A stretch of DNA of 41,579 bases from an uncultured Collinsella sp. (GTDB lineage Bacteria; Actinomycetota; Coriobacteriia; Coriobacteriales; Coriobacteriaceae): the NCBI GenBank assembly GCA_902491565.1, contig CABUIE010000016.1, forward strand, positions 1 to 41,579, written 5' to 3'. This document shows positions 34,005-41,579 of this stretch, piece by piece; positions within the stretch are counted from its first letter, which is position 1, and each line of letters opens with the position of its first letter. The notes below the pieces were generated by a model. The model searched no databases. It saw only the letters and a program-made list of their open reading frames with translations, and was not told the origin of the DNA. The position numbers were made by a program, and so were the translations under genes.

Positions 34005-34835
34005 ATGGGTTGCGAGCACGCACAGGCCGCCGGCGGACAAACGTCGCCGTCGCAATTTGAGGAGAATACGCTGTCCGAGGTCAAACGCGTCATCGCCGTG
34101 CTTTCCGGCAAGGGCGGTGTCGGCAAGTCGTTTGTCACCGGTGCCATCGCCACCGAGCTTGCCCGTCACGGCCACAAGGTCGGCGTCCTCGATGCCGACA
34201 TCACCGGTCCCTCTATCCCCAAGATGTTCGGTATGAGCGGACGCCACGTCCATGCCCTTGGCAACCTCATGCTGCCTGAAATCTCCGAGCACGGCGTCAA
34301 GGTCATGAGCTCCAACCTTCTGCTCCAAAACGAGACCGACCCCGTCCTTTGGCGCGGTCCGGTCATCGCAGGCGCCATCAGGCAGTTCTGGAGCGAGACC
34401 TCGTGGGGCCCCATCGACTACCTGCTGGTCGACATGCCTCCGGGAACAGGCGACGTCGCACTCACCGTCTTCCAGTCACTGCCCGTCGACGGCATCGTCA
34501 TCGTCACGAGCCCACAGGATCTGGTCTCGATGATCGTCGCCAAGGCGGTCAACATGGCCGAGAAGATGAACGTCCCCATTCTGGGCATCGTCGAGAACAT
34601 GAGCTATATTGAGTGCCCCGACTGCGGCAAGAAGATCGAGGTCTTTGGCAAGAGCAAGCTCCCCGAGGTCGCAGAGCGCTATAACCTCGACATCTTGGGC
34701 ACGCTTCCCATCAATCCGTCACTCGCCGAGGCCTGCGATAAGGGCGAGGTCGAGACCGCGCTGCCCGATGGCATGTTGCCCAAGGCAGTCTCTGCCGTCG
34801 AGGCCATTACCCCGCACGAGACCGACGAGGCCTAA
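34005..34835 (+). CDS. mrp: Mrp/ApbC/Nbp35-family P-loop ATPase (Fe-S carrier)
   Basis: A 276-residue MinD-type ATPase expected to carry and deliver Fe-S clusters to apoproteins. The deviant Walker A GKGGVGKS is at 35-42, the DADITGPSIP segment at 63-72 and DMPPGTGD at 143-150. The cluster-ligating CPDC motif is at 204-207. A single Cys follows the initiator region (MGCEH) but not the full Nbp35 N-terminal Cys set. The start at 34005 has AAAGGAG 6 nt upstream. Its stop directly abuts the GTG of the next flavoprotein (TAAGTG), suggesting coupled expression. Confidence 0.93.
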   Translation: MGCEHAQAAGGQTSPSQFEENTLSEVKRVIAVLSGKGGVGKSFVTGAIATELARHGHKVGVLDADITGPSIPKMFGMSGRHVHALGNLMLPEISEHGVKVMSSNLLLQNETDPVLWRGPVIAGAIRQFWSETSWGPIDYLLVDMPPGTGDVALTVFQSLPVDGIVIVTSPQDLVSMIVAKAVNMAEKMNVPILGIVENMSYIECPDCGKKIEVFGKSKLPEVAERYNLDILGTLPINPSLAEACDKGEVETALPDGMLPKAVSAVEAITPHETDEA

Positions 34836-36107
34836 GTGAACACGAGCGCCTTCTATGACGTCCTGGTAATCGGCGGCGGGGCTTCAGGCCTCGCCGCCGC
34901 CATTACGGCCGCACGTGCTGGCAAAAGCGTCTGCATCGTTGAGCGCGATGTCGCCTGCGGCCTTAAGCTCCTTGCGACCGGTAACGGCCGCTGCAACCTC
35001 TCCAACGAATCGATTGATCCTCAGCGGTATAACCACCCCGCATTCGTCGAATCCGTCATGGGCCCCCAGCCCGAACAAGAGCTTATGGGTTTCTTCTCCT
35101 CGCTGGGCATCATGACAACCTCCGAGGAAGGCCGGCTGTACCCGCGCTCCCTTCGCGCCGAATCGGTGCGCGACGCGCTTCTCAACGTTTGCGACCGCCT
35201 AGGTATCACCTTAATCTGCGGAGCCAACGTTGCCTCGGCGCACAAAGTTTCCGAAGGCTGGGCACTCCAAATAGACCGTCCAGCGCGGGCGCTCAAGGCA
35301 AAAAAGCACGACGACCGAAAATCGGAGCTCCGCTCGCTTCGGAAAACGCTCGCCGATGTCCCTCGCAAGAACGAGGCCCTGCAGGCACATGCCGTAATTA
35401 TCGCCACGGGCGGCAACCCCACCGGTATCGCCGATACGTTTAGCCTCCCCCTCACTTCGCTGCGCCCCATCCTCTGCCCCGTATCGGCAACGGTCGTTGG
35501 CGATCGGGCGGCACTCAAGACGTTGGATGGTCTGCGCGTCCGCGCCCGCTTGACGCTCACCCGTAACCATAGTGAGCTCTGGCACGAAGACGGTGAAGTA
35601 CTGTTTCGAGCCTTCGGCATCTCGGGCGTCGCTGTCTTCAACCTCTCCCGTCGTATCCAGCGCGGCGATACGATCCTGCTCGACGTTTTCCCCGACCTCT
35701 CCAAAGACGAGCTGCTCGATATGCTCAACCGGCGCGTTGAGCTGCTCGGCGGCTTTTCGCCCCGCGATCCCCGTTGGCTCGACGGCATGCTCGCCCCGCA
35801 ACTCTCCCGCGTCGTCTGTACAGCGTTCGAGCAGTGCCATCCAGGCTCCAACGATGTCATCCACCTGGTCTCGATCCTCAAGCACTTTAAGTTGCTCGTC
35901 GAGGGAACAGCCGAGGAGCGCTCGGCGCAGGTCACGCGTGGTGGCGTATCTGTCGAGAGCATCTCAACACCCAGTCTACGCGCGCGCAGCGTTGTCGACG
36001 CCCCGCTTTACGTCTGCGGCGAAGCGCTCGACATCGACGCCGATTGCGGAGGCTTTAACCTTGCGTGGGCCTGGCTCTCGAGCATTCGCGCTGCAAGCAG
36101 CCTGTAG
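34836..36107 (+). CDS. HI0933/BaiN-family NAD(P)/FAD-dependent oxidoreductase
   Basis: A 423-residue flavoprotein with the FAD dinucleotide-binding motif VIGGGASGLAAA at about 11-22 and an acidic pair IVER near 39. The family-specific GLKLLATGNGRCNLSN follows, and a C-terminal GxxxDxDxxCGGFN segment (GEALDIDADCGGFNLAWA) closes the fold. Members include YhiN of E. coli and BaiN of Clostridium scindens, the latter reported to act on bile-acid intermediates. A bile-acid role here is only a possibility. An insert rich in Lys/Arg (about 150-180) is unusual. GTG start, immediately after mrp. Confidence 0.88.
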   Translation: MNTSAFYDVLVIGGGASGLAAAITAARAGKSVCIVERDVACGLKLLATGNGRCNLSNESIDPQRYNHPAFVESVMGPQPEQELMGFFSSLGIMTTSEEGRLYPRSLRAESVRDALLNVCDRLGITLICGANVASAHKVSEGWALQIDRPARALKAKKHDDRKSELRSLRKTLADVPRKNEALQAHAVIIATGGNPTGIADTFSLPLTSLRPILCPVSATVVGDRAALKTLDGLRVRARLTLTRNHSELWHEDGEVLFRAFGISGVAVFNLSRRIQRGDTILLDVFPDLSKDELLDMLNRRVELLGGFSPRDPRWLDGMLAPQLSRVVCTAFEQCHPGSNDVIHLVSILKHFKLLVEGTAEERSAQVTRGGVSVESISTPSLRARSVVDAPLYVCGEALDIDADCGGFNLAWAWLSSIRAASSL

Positions 36108-36137
36108 CCGCGCAGTCTATAATCAAAAACGCATTCG

Positions 36138-36169
36138 GGCCGTCTGGGATACCGGACGGCCTCTTTCTT
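36138..36169 (+). terminator. Terminator between the two flavoprotein genes
   Basis: 10-bp stem with one G-U pair (36138-36147 with 36152-36161), a GATA loop, then TCTTTCTT. It closes mrp and the BaiN-like gene, and lies only about 6 nt before the Shine-Dalgarno of the next gene, so read-through or attenuation is likely. Confidence 0.78.
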
Positions 36170-36187
36170 GCCTCTAAGGAGACCTCG

Positions 36188-37828
36188 ATGATCGAAATCA
36201 CCCAAGTCAACGCGTCGCTCGATGAAGCCGGCGATGAAAATACCTGCCTCATTGTTGGCAAGCGAGTCGCCAAGCGCATCCTACGTTGCAAGGACTCCGA
36301 GATCAAGTCCATCGAACTCCACCGCAAGTCAATCGACGCTCGCAAAAAACGAGACGTCCATTTTATCCTGAGCTTTCGTGTTGAGCTGACCAGTCCCCAC
36401 CTCGAGCGAGAGGCGGTCGACAGCGTTTCCGAACGTGACCGCTCGCACGTACGCGCGATAGATGACGATGAGCCTTCATTCCCCTTCCCCGTTTCCGGCG
36501 CACCCAAAGAGCGCCCCGTCGTCATCGGTGCCGGATGCGCCGGCCTTTTCGCCGCACTCACCCTTGCCGAAGCAGGTCTTAAGCCCTTGCTCATCGAGCG
36601 CGGCGACCCGGCATTTCGCCGCTCGCATGCGATCGACCTCTTTCTAAAGGAGCGCATCCTCGACCCCGAGAGCAATATTCAGTTTGGTCTGGGCGGCGCG
36701 GGGACCTTCTCGGACGGCAAGCTCAATACGGGAACAAAAAATCCCGCCCATCGCCTTATCCTCGAAACCTTCGTCGAGGCGGGTGCGCCCCGCGATATTC
36801 TGTGGGATGCCAAGCCGCACATTGGCTCCGACATCCTTCCCAAGGTTGTCACCGCTATATCCCAGCGCATCGAGCAGCTCGGAGGTGTCGTCCGTTATCG
36901 AACGAAGCTCGTCGACATTCGCATCGACGCGTCTGGCGCCATCACCGGTATTGATGTCCAATCGTCCCAAGACGCCGCTTACGAGCCAATCGAGACAAAG
37001 CACCTCATCCTCGCCTGCGGGCATTCTGCTCGCGATATTTTTGAGCTCCTTAAGGACCACAACGTGGCCCTCGCACAAAAGACCTTTGCCATGGGCGTTC
37101 GCATCGAGCATCCGCAACGCGACATCGACAGAGCCCAATATGGAGCCTCGGCGGGACATCCAGCGCTCGGGGCGGCCCCCTACAAACTTGTTGCCCATCT
37201 TCCCAACGGCCGCAGCGTGTTCTCGTTTTGCATGTGCCCCGGCGGACAGGTTGTTGCCGCCTCTTCAGAACCGTGCCATCTGTGCGTCAACGGGGCTAGT
37301 CTCAATGCCCGCGACGGACGCAACGCAAATGCCGCCCTGCTCGTTAACGTCACGCCTGAGGACCTTCCCAACGATGACCCGCTCGCCGGCATCGAGCTCC
37401 AGCGTGCCTGCGAGGCGGCCGCCTATCGCCTGGGCGGTTCCAACTGGAACGCACCGGCACAACTCGTCGGAGATTTCCTCGCAGGACGCGCCAGCAAGGC
37501 GCCCGGAAAGGTAAAGCCCACCTATCCGCTCGGTGTGACCTGGACGGCAATTGACGAAGCCCTACCGCAGCATATCGTCGAGTCGCTCCGCCTGGGACTT
37601 CCCCTACTCGGAAAAAAGCTACGAGGCTACGACCGTCCCGATGCCGTTCTTACCGGCGTGGAGACTCGTTCGAGCTCACCTGTCACTGTCACCCGAGACC
37701 GAACGTGCCATGCCGTGTCGACCCCGGGCCTCTACCCTTGTGGTGAGGGAGCTGGATATGCTGGCGGCATCATGAGCGCGGCCACCGACGGCATCCGTTG
37801 TGCTGAAGCCCTGATCGCAGACCTCTAA
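36188..37828 (+). CDS. COG2509-type FAD-dependent protein
   Basis: A 546-residue predicted FAD-dependent dehydrogenase. An N-terminal domain of about 100 residues rich in charged residues (RILRCKDSEIKSIELHRKSIDARKK, written only in part) precedes the Rossmann motif VIGAGCAGLFAALTLAEAG at about 113-131. FGLGGAGTFSDGKLNTG (about 158-174) and the C-terminal YPCGEGAGYAGGIMSAATDG are family hallmarks. The start at 36188 is fixed by AAGGAG 6 nt upstream. The substrate is unknown. Convergent with uvrB across a bidirectional terminator. Confidence 0.88.
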   Translation: MIEITQVNASLDEAGDENTCLIVGKRVAKRILRCKDSEIKSIELHRKSIDARKKRDVHFILSFRVELTSPHLEREAVDSVSERDRSHVRAIDDDEPSFPFPVSGAPKERPVVIGAGCAGLFAALTLAEAGLKPLLIERGDPAFRRSHAIDLFLKERILDPESNIQFGLGGAGTFSDGKLNTGTKNPAHRLILETFVEAGAPRDILWDAKPHIGSDILPKVVTAISQRIEQLGGVVRYRTKLVDIRIDASGAITGIDVQSSQDAAYEPIETKHLILACGHSARDIFELLKDHNVALAQKTFAMGVRIEHPQRDIDRAQYGASAGHPALGAAPYKLVAHLPNGRSVFSFCMCPGGQVVAASSEPCHLCVNGASLNARDGRNANAALLVNVTPEDLPNDDPLAGIELQRACEAAAYRLGGSNWNAPAQLVGDFLAGRASKAPGKVKPTYPLGVTWTAIDEALPQHIVESLRLGLPLLGKKLRGYDRPDAVLTGVETRSSSPVTVTRDRTCHAVSTPGLYPCGEGAGYAGGIMSAATDGIRCAEALIADL

Positions 37829-37856
37829 CGCACGAATTCCAGCGCGCAAAAGACAT

Positions 37857-37888
37857 AGGCCCCGAGCTCCACAGGGAACTCGGGGCCT
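37857..37888. terminator. Bidirectional terminator between FAD protein and uvrB
   Basis: Perfect 10-bp outer stem AGGCCCCGAG (37857-37866)/CTCGGGGCCT (37879-37888) with three more inner pairs after one mismatch. T-rich tails follow on both sides: GTTCGCTATTTCTT on plus and TATGTCTTTTG on minus. Serves both convergent genes. Confidence 0.85.
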
Positions 37889-37893
37889 GTTCG

Positions 37894-40134
37894 CTATTTC
37901 TTAAACCGTGCACCCTGGCGTTTTCTGCCCGATGCGAACGTGGAACCCTTACGGGCCTGCGAACGTAAGCGCTCGATCGTCTCGTCCTCAGACGCACCCT
38001 CGAGCATCGCCCGAATCTGAACGACGGCATCGCGCAGGCGCGCCGCCTCCTCAAAGTCCATGGCGGCAGAAGCGTTACGCATGTCCTCTTCCATGGTTTC
38101 GACGATCCGCACAAGCTCGTCATGCGGCAGTTCTTCCAACTGCTCCGCAAGCGTCTGCTCGGGCGCCACCGTTTCCGGCACGCCGCCCTCACCCGACTCA
38201 TCGGGCGTATAGAATGCGCCATGGCCAAGAGAGTCGCCCTTCGAGCGCCCCTTGGAGCCCACGGTTTTTTCGGCCTCGGCAATAAAACTTGAGATGTCGT
38301 TGATGGCTTTGCGCACCGTCTTGGGCACAATGCCATGCTCTTCGTTATATGCCATCTGAATCTCGCGACGGCGCTGCGTCTCCTCGATGGCCTCTTTCAT
38401 CGAATCGGTCACAACGTCTGCATACATGATGACTTCGCCATCGGCGTTACGGGCCGCGCGGCCAATCGTCTGAATCAGCGAACGGCGGTTGCGCAAGAAG
38501 CCTTCCTTATCGGCATCGAGAATTGCCACCAGTGAGACCTCGGGAAGATCCAAGCCCTCGCGAAGCAGGTTGATGCCAACGAGAACATCGATCTTGCCCT
38601 CGCGCAGCGTTCGCAGGATCTCGACACGGTCCATTGTCGCCGTATCAGAGTGCATGTAATTGACCTTAATGCCCGCATCAAGCAGATGGTCGGTCAGGTC
38701 CTCGGCCATGCGCTTGGTCAACGTGGTCACCAGCACGCGCTCCTTGCGGGCAACGCGCTCGCGAATCTCGTCCTCAAGATCGTCAATCTGCCCACGAACC
38801 GGACGCACATCGATCTTGGGATCGAGCAGACCGGTCGGACGAATAATCTGCTCAACGTCGTTCTGGCTAACCCGCAGCTCATAGTCACCCGGCGTAGCCG
38901 AGACGTAGATGAACTGGGGAATCCTCGCCTCAAACTCATCGAAACGAAGCGGGCGGTTATCGAGCGCCGAGGGCAGGCGAAAACCGTGTTCCACCAGCGT
39001 CACCTTACGCGAGCGGTCACCTTCGTGCATACCGCGAATCTGCGGCACCGTCACATGGCTCTCATCGATGATGCAGAGCATATCCTTAGGAAAGTAATCG
39101 ATTAGGGTAAACGGCGGCTCGCCCGGCTTGCGACCGTCCAGATGACGCGAGTAGTTCTCGATGCCGTTGCAAAAGCCCATCGTCTCGAGCATCTCAAGAT
39201 CATAATCGGTGCGCTGCTGCAGACGTTGCGCCTCGAGCAACTTGTCGGTCGCCTTGAGCTCCGCAACGCGCTTCTCGCACTCTTCGCTGATCGATTTCAG
39301 AGCCGCCTTGACCTTCGGCTTCTCGGTCACATAGTGTGATGCCGGCCATACGGGGATGGCCTCGTACTCACGAAGCATTTCACCGGTGACCTCATCGATC
39401 TCGGCAATCAGCTCGACCTCGTCGCCAAAGAACTCAAACCGCAACGGATGCTCGGCATAAGGCGGATACACGTCGACAACATCGCCGCGCACGCGGAACG
39501 TGCCGCGTGCAAGGTCATAGTCATTGCGATCATATTGAATGTCGATAAGTGCATGGATAAAGTCATCGCGCTCGAGCGGCACCTTCTTGTCGACGTTTGG
39601 AGCCAGACCCGCATAGTCCTCAGGAGAGCCAATGCCATAGATACACGAGACCGATGCGACAACGATCACATCGCGTCGAGAGAGCAGCGATGCGGTCGCC
39701 TGATGTCGCAGCATCTCGACCTCTTCGTTAATCGAGGAGTCTTTCTCGATATATGTATCGCTTTGCGGCACATACGCCTCGGGCTGATAGTAGTCGTAGT
39801 ACGAGACGAAGTAGACCACAGCGTTGTTGGGAAAGAACTCTTTGAGCTCGCTCGCAAGCTGAGCGGCGAGCGTTTTATTCGGAGCCATGACCAGCGTCGG
39901 CTTTCCCAGGGCCTCAATAGTCTTTGCCATCGTGAAGGTCTTGCCCGAACCAGTCACGCCCAACAAAACCTGATAGCGGTCTCCGTCCCTCACGCCCTGC
40001 ACAAGCGACTCAATGGCCTTAGGCTGGGAACCGGCAGGCTCATAGGGAGACACGACCTTAAACGGCACGTCAGAGCCTTCAACGCCAAAGCGCTTAAGTT
40101 CACCACCAACGCGTTCTACTTCAAATTCCGCCAT
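37894..40134 (-). CDS. uvrB: Excinuclease ABC subunit B
   Basis: A 746-residue helicase-like damage verifier. Walker A GVTGSGKT is at 59-66, the beta-hairpin region starting SYYDYYQPEAYVPQSDTYIE is at about 110-129, and helicase motif VI (IQTIGRAARN) is in the second half. The C-terminal UVR motif (MDFEEAARLRDAV, about 698-710) interacts with UvrC. The protein is some 70-80 residues longer than typical; the excess lies in a Gly/Glu-rich linker before the UVR motif and a basic tail. RBS TAGGAG is 5 nt before the ATG. The gene follows the lytic transglycosylase by about 50 nt. Confidence 0.96.
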   Translation of the reverse strand: MAEFEVERVGGELKRFGVEGSDVPFKVVSPYEPAGSQPKAIESLVQGVRDGDRYQVLLGVTGSGKTFTMAKTIEALGKPTLVMAPNKTLAAQLASELKEFFPNNAVVYFVSYYDYYQPEAYVPQSDTYIEKDSSINEEVEMLRHQATASLLSRRDVIVVASVSCIYGIGSPEDYAGLAPNVDKKVPLERDDFIHALIDIQYDRNDYDLARGTFRVRGDVVDVYPPYAEHPLRFEFFGDEVELIAEIDEVTGEMLREYEAIPVWPASHYVTEKPKVKAALKSISEECEKRVAELKATDKLLEAQRLQQRTDYDLEMLETMGFCNGIENYSRHLDGRKPGEPPFTLIDYFPKDMLCIIDESHVTVPQIRGMHEGDRSRKVTLVEHGFRLPSALDNRPLRFDEFEARIPQFIYVSATPGDYELRVSQNDVEQIIRPTGLLDPKIDVRPVRGQIDDLEDEIRERVARKERVLVTTLTKRMAEDLTDHLLDAGIKVNYMHSDTATMDRVEILRTLREGKIDVLVGINLLREGLDLPEVSLVAILDADKEGFLRNRRSLIQTIGRAARNADGEVIMYADVVTDSMKEAIEETQRRREIQMAYNEEHGIVPKTVRKAINDISSFIAEAEKTVGSKGRSKGDSLGHGAFYTPDESGEGGVPETVAPEQTLAEQLEELPHDELVRIVETMEEDMRNASAAMDFEEAARLRDAVVQIRAMLEGASEDETIERLRSQARKGSTFASGRKRQGARFKK

Positions 40135-40185
40135 GGATACTCCTAACTCATATATCTGCAGTATACGCAGGCGGCAGGCATAGTC

Positions 40186-40767
40186 CTATACGAACCGATC
40201 GGGATAGAGGGTCTTGTAGCGAACCCAGGCATTATTGACACGAATCAGATACGCCTGCGTCTCGGGAAAGGTGATTGCATTATGAAGCGACGTACTCTGC
40301 TGCGCCCATCCGTCGACATTGCCCATGCCGGCGTTATAGGCGGCAATGGCACTGTCAGTCGACCCGTTAAAATACGCTAGAAGATACGAGAGATACGCAC
40401 AGCCAAACTCGATATTCGTAGCCGGATCGTTAAGGTTGTCGGCCGAATACTCGCCACCGTCGACAAGGCCCTTGGCGATCATATCCTGGGCAGTCTCGGG
40501 CATCAGCTGCATCAATCCCTGAGCACCCTGATTCGACTCGGCCTCGGGATCCCAATTCGATTCAGACTTAATGACAGCGCACACCAGATACGGATCCAGA
40601 TTATGCGAAATACTGGATTGCTTTACATACGCCTCGTAGTCAATCGGATACAGCGGCTTAAAGAAAGCGGCAGGAGCATACGAGTAAACGAATGAGATAA
40701 GGCCGAAGGCAAAAACGGCAGCCAGCGGTATAAGGCGATACCACGTAAGGAAACGTGTCTTAGGCAT
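40186..40767 (-). CDS. Small lytic transglycosylase (Slt type)
   Basis: A 193-residue membrane-anchored protein. The N-terminal helix (about 11-31) is an uncleaved anchor or signal. It is followed by an SLT domain with catalytic Glu69 in VIKSESNW, the GLMQLMP motif (84-90) and AYNAG (about 143-147). It would cleave the peptidoglycan glycan strand outside the cell. It overlaps coaE by 8 nt (ATGCCTAA), so translation is coupled. Confidence 0.92.
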   Translation of the reverse strand: MPKTRFLTWYRLIPLAAVFAFGLISFVYSYAPAAFFKPLYPIDYEAYVKQSSISHNLDPYLVCAVIKSESNWDPEAESNQGAQGLMQLMPETAQDMIAKGLVDGGEYSADNLNDPATNIEFGCAYLSYLLAYFNGSTDSAIAAYNAGMGNVDGWAQQSTSLHNAITFPETQAYLIRVNNAWVRYKTLYPDRFV

Positions 40768-41401
40768 CGGCCTCCTCCTTATCCACTACATCCCCGAACC
40801 CATGGCGCGAAAGCCATGCGTCCAGTTGTTCAAAGAGCGAGTTATCGTCTGCCGCATTGTCAATCACAGTTGTAGCGAGATTGCACAGCGCAGACTCTTC
40901 GGGCTGGCAAGCAGAACGGGCATCGAAATCAGATGGCTCCATGCCACGTTGAATAGCGCGCTCGCGACGAACTGACAAAGGGGCGCTGATGACCAAAATT
41001 TCATCAGCCAAGCCAAATGCATCCTCAAAACCAGTCGGAGCAGAAACCTCGACCACTGCAAAGCGATAACGGGGAGATGAAACCGTACAACAAACCGGAT
41101 CGAGAATCCTAAGCGAAAGCTGTTCAATGAGAACGGGATGCACAATGCCATTGAGCCGTGCGACCGAATCAGGAGAAGCAAAAGCTCGAGAAGCGAGGAT
41201 GTTGCGGCGAATGCCGCCATCCTCATCCAAAATGTCCCAACCGAATTCATCCGCGAGAGCATTGACGATATCAGAGCCCGGAACATACAGCGATTTTGCA
41301 AGCTCATCCAGATCGATTAGCATAGCGCCACGAGATTCGAAATAGCGGCAGGCAGTCGACTTACCCGAAGCAATATTGCCCAAGACAAATACGGTAAACA
41401 T
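40760..41401 (-). CDS. coaE: Dephospho-CoA kinase
   Basis: A 213-residue P-loop kinase performing the last CoA step. Walker A GNIASGKST is at 8-16; the family more often has GxxGSGKS. IDLDELAKSLYVPG (about 30-43) and the LNGIVHPVL segment (84-92) match CoaE. The start ATG at 41401 with GGAGG upstream is preferred over TTG 41404. In actinobacteria coaE is commonly near polA/rpsA and uvrB, which agrees with the order here. A candidate -10 GATAAT lies at 41430-41435. Confidence 0.92.
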   Translation of the reverse strand: MFTVFVLGNIASGKSTACRYFESRGAMLIDLDELAKSLYVPGSDIVNALADEFGWDILDEDGGIRRNILASRAFASPDSVARLNGIVHPVLIEQLSLRILDPVCCTVSSPRYRFAVVEVSAPTGFEDAFGLADEILVISAPLSVRRERAIQRGMEPSDFDARSACQPEESALCNLATTVIDNAADDNSLFEQLDAWLSRHGFGDVVDKEEADA

Positions 41402-41429
41402 CAAGCCCTCCCTAACGCCAATGCGAGTA

Positions 41430-41460
41430 ATTATCGCTCAAATACACTAGAAGGACTCAA
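41430..41460 (-). promoter_or_regulatory. Candidate coaE promoter
   Basis: GATAAT (41430-41435) on the minus strand is a 5/6 -10 box. TTGAGT (41455-41460) lies 19 nt further upstream, longer than ideal. The expected leader is about 22 nt. Confidence 0.4.
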
Positions 41461-41526
41461 AATACAGCCAAACAGTAAGAGCGCATACGGGGGAACTAGG
41501 TCTCAAAGTACAACGTTTATATAACG

Positions 41527-41558
41527 TAAAAAGGGGGAGGCCGCGAGGCCTCCCCCTT
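41527..41558 (-). terminator. Intrinsic terminator of a minus-strand gene beyond the right edge
   Basis: Perfect 12-bp stem (41531-41542 with 41547-41558) with a GCGA loop. The minus-strand read ends in TTTTTAC. It shows that coaE starts a new transcription unit and that another minus-strand gene lies just outside the window. Confidence 0.88.
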
Positions 41559-41579
41559 CTCAGTTCAAGCGTACGGCTC

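Overview
The window looks like chromosomal DNA from an anaerobic gut actinobacterium of the class Coriobacteriia, most likely a Collinsella-type organism. This is an inference from three things: moderately high G+C coding sequence, actinobacterial markers (WhiA, and RapZ with an Arg in its P-loop) next to a triose-phosphate glycolytic cluster, and lipoprotein binding proteins with twin-arginine signals. I see no rRNA, tRNA, CRISPR array, insertion sequence or prophage. Coding density is high. All genes are on the minus strand except a four-gene plus-strand island at about 31.7-37.8 kb.

Layout from left to right. (1) 163-6105, minus: a complete oligopeptide ABC transporter (oppA, B, C, D, F). 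(2) 6399-13525, minus: secG, gpmI, tpiA, pgk, gap, whiA and rapZ, i.e. lower glycolysis plus the RapZ/WhiA pair. (3) 13645-24003, minus: a nine-gene block, read from the right as substrate-binding lipoprotein, permease, fused permease-ATPase, ATPase, two CE7/acetyl-xylan-esterase-like proteins, NanA-type aldolase, ROK kinase and NanE epimerase. I interpret it as a sialic acid uptake and catabolism operon. The Opp-like transporter with a fused permease-ATPase resembles the SatABCD/SiaEFGI type of sialic acid importer, and nanA-nanK-nanE convert Neu5Ac to GlcNAc-6-P. (4) 24367-31512, minus: uvrC, murJ, ybaK, uvrA. (5) 31706-37828, plus: LtaS-like sulfatase-fold membrane enzyme, Mrp P-loop ATPase, BaiN/HI0933-type flavoprotein and a COG2509-type FAD protein. 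(6) 37894-41401, minus: uvrB, a small lytic transglycosylase and coaE. The right edge carries the terminator of a further minus-strand gene outside the window.

The most interesting part is the nan block. It sits between uvrC and rapZ, which are neighbours in many actinobacteria, so it looks inserted into an old synteny block; yvcK, usually between rapZ and whiA, is also absent. It has a perfect 9-5-9 inverted repeat overlapping a candidate promoter (likely the operator), a roughly 95-nt nested inverted repeat between nanA and nanK, and two tandem CE7 esterase paralogues. One of these has an intact Ser-Asp-His triad. The other has lost the catalytic serine (GxSxG became GEGLG) and the oxyanion-side HG motif. 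A dead/alive esterase pair inside a sialic acid operon suggests a pseudoenzyme partner for a sialate O-acetylesterase.
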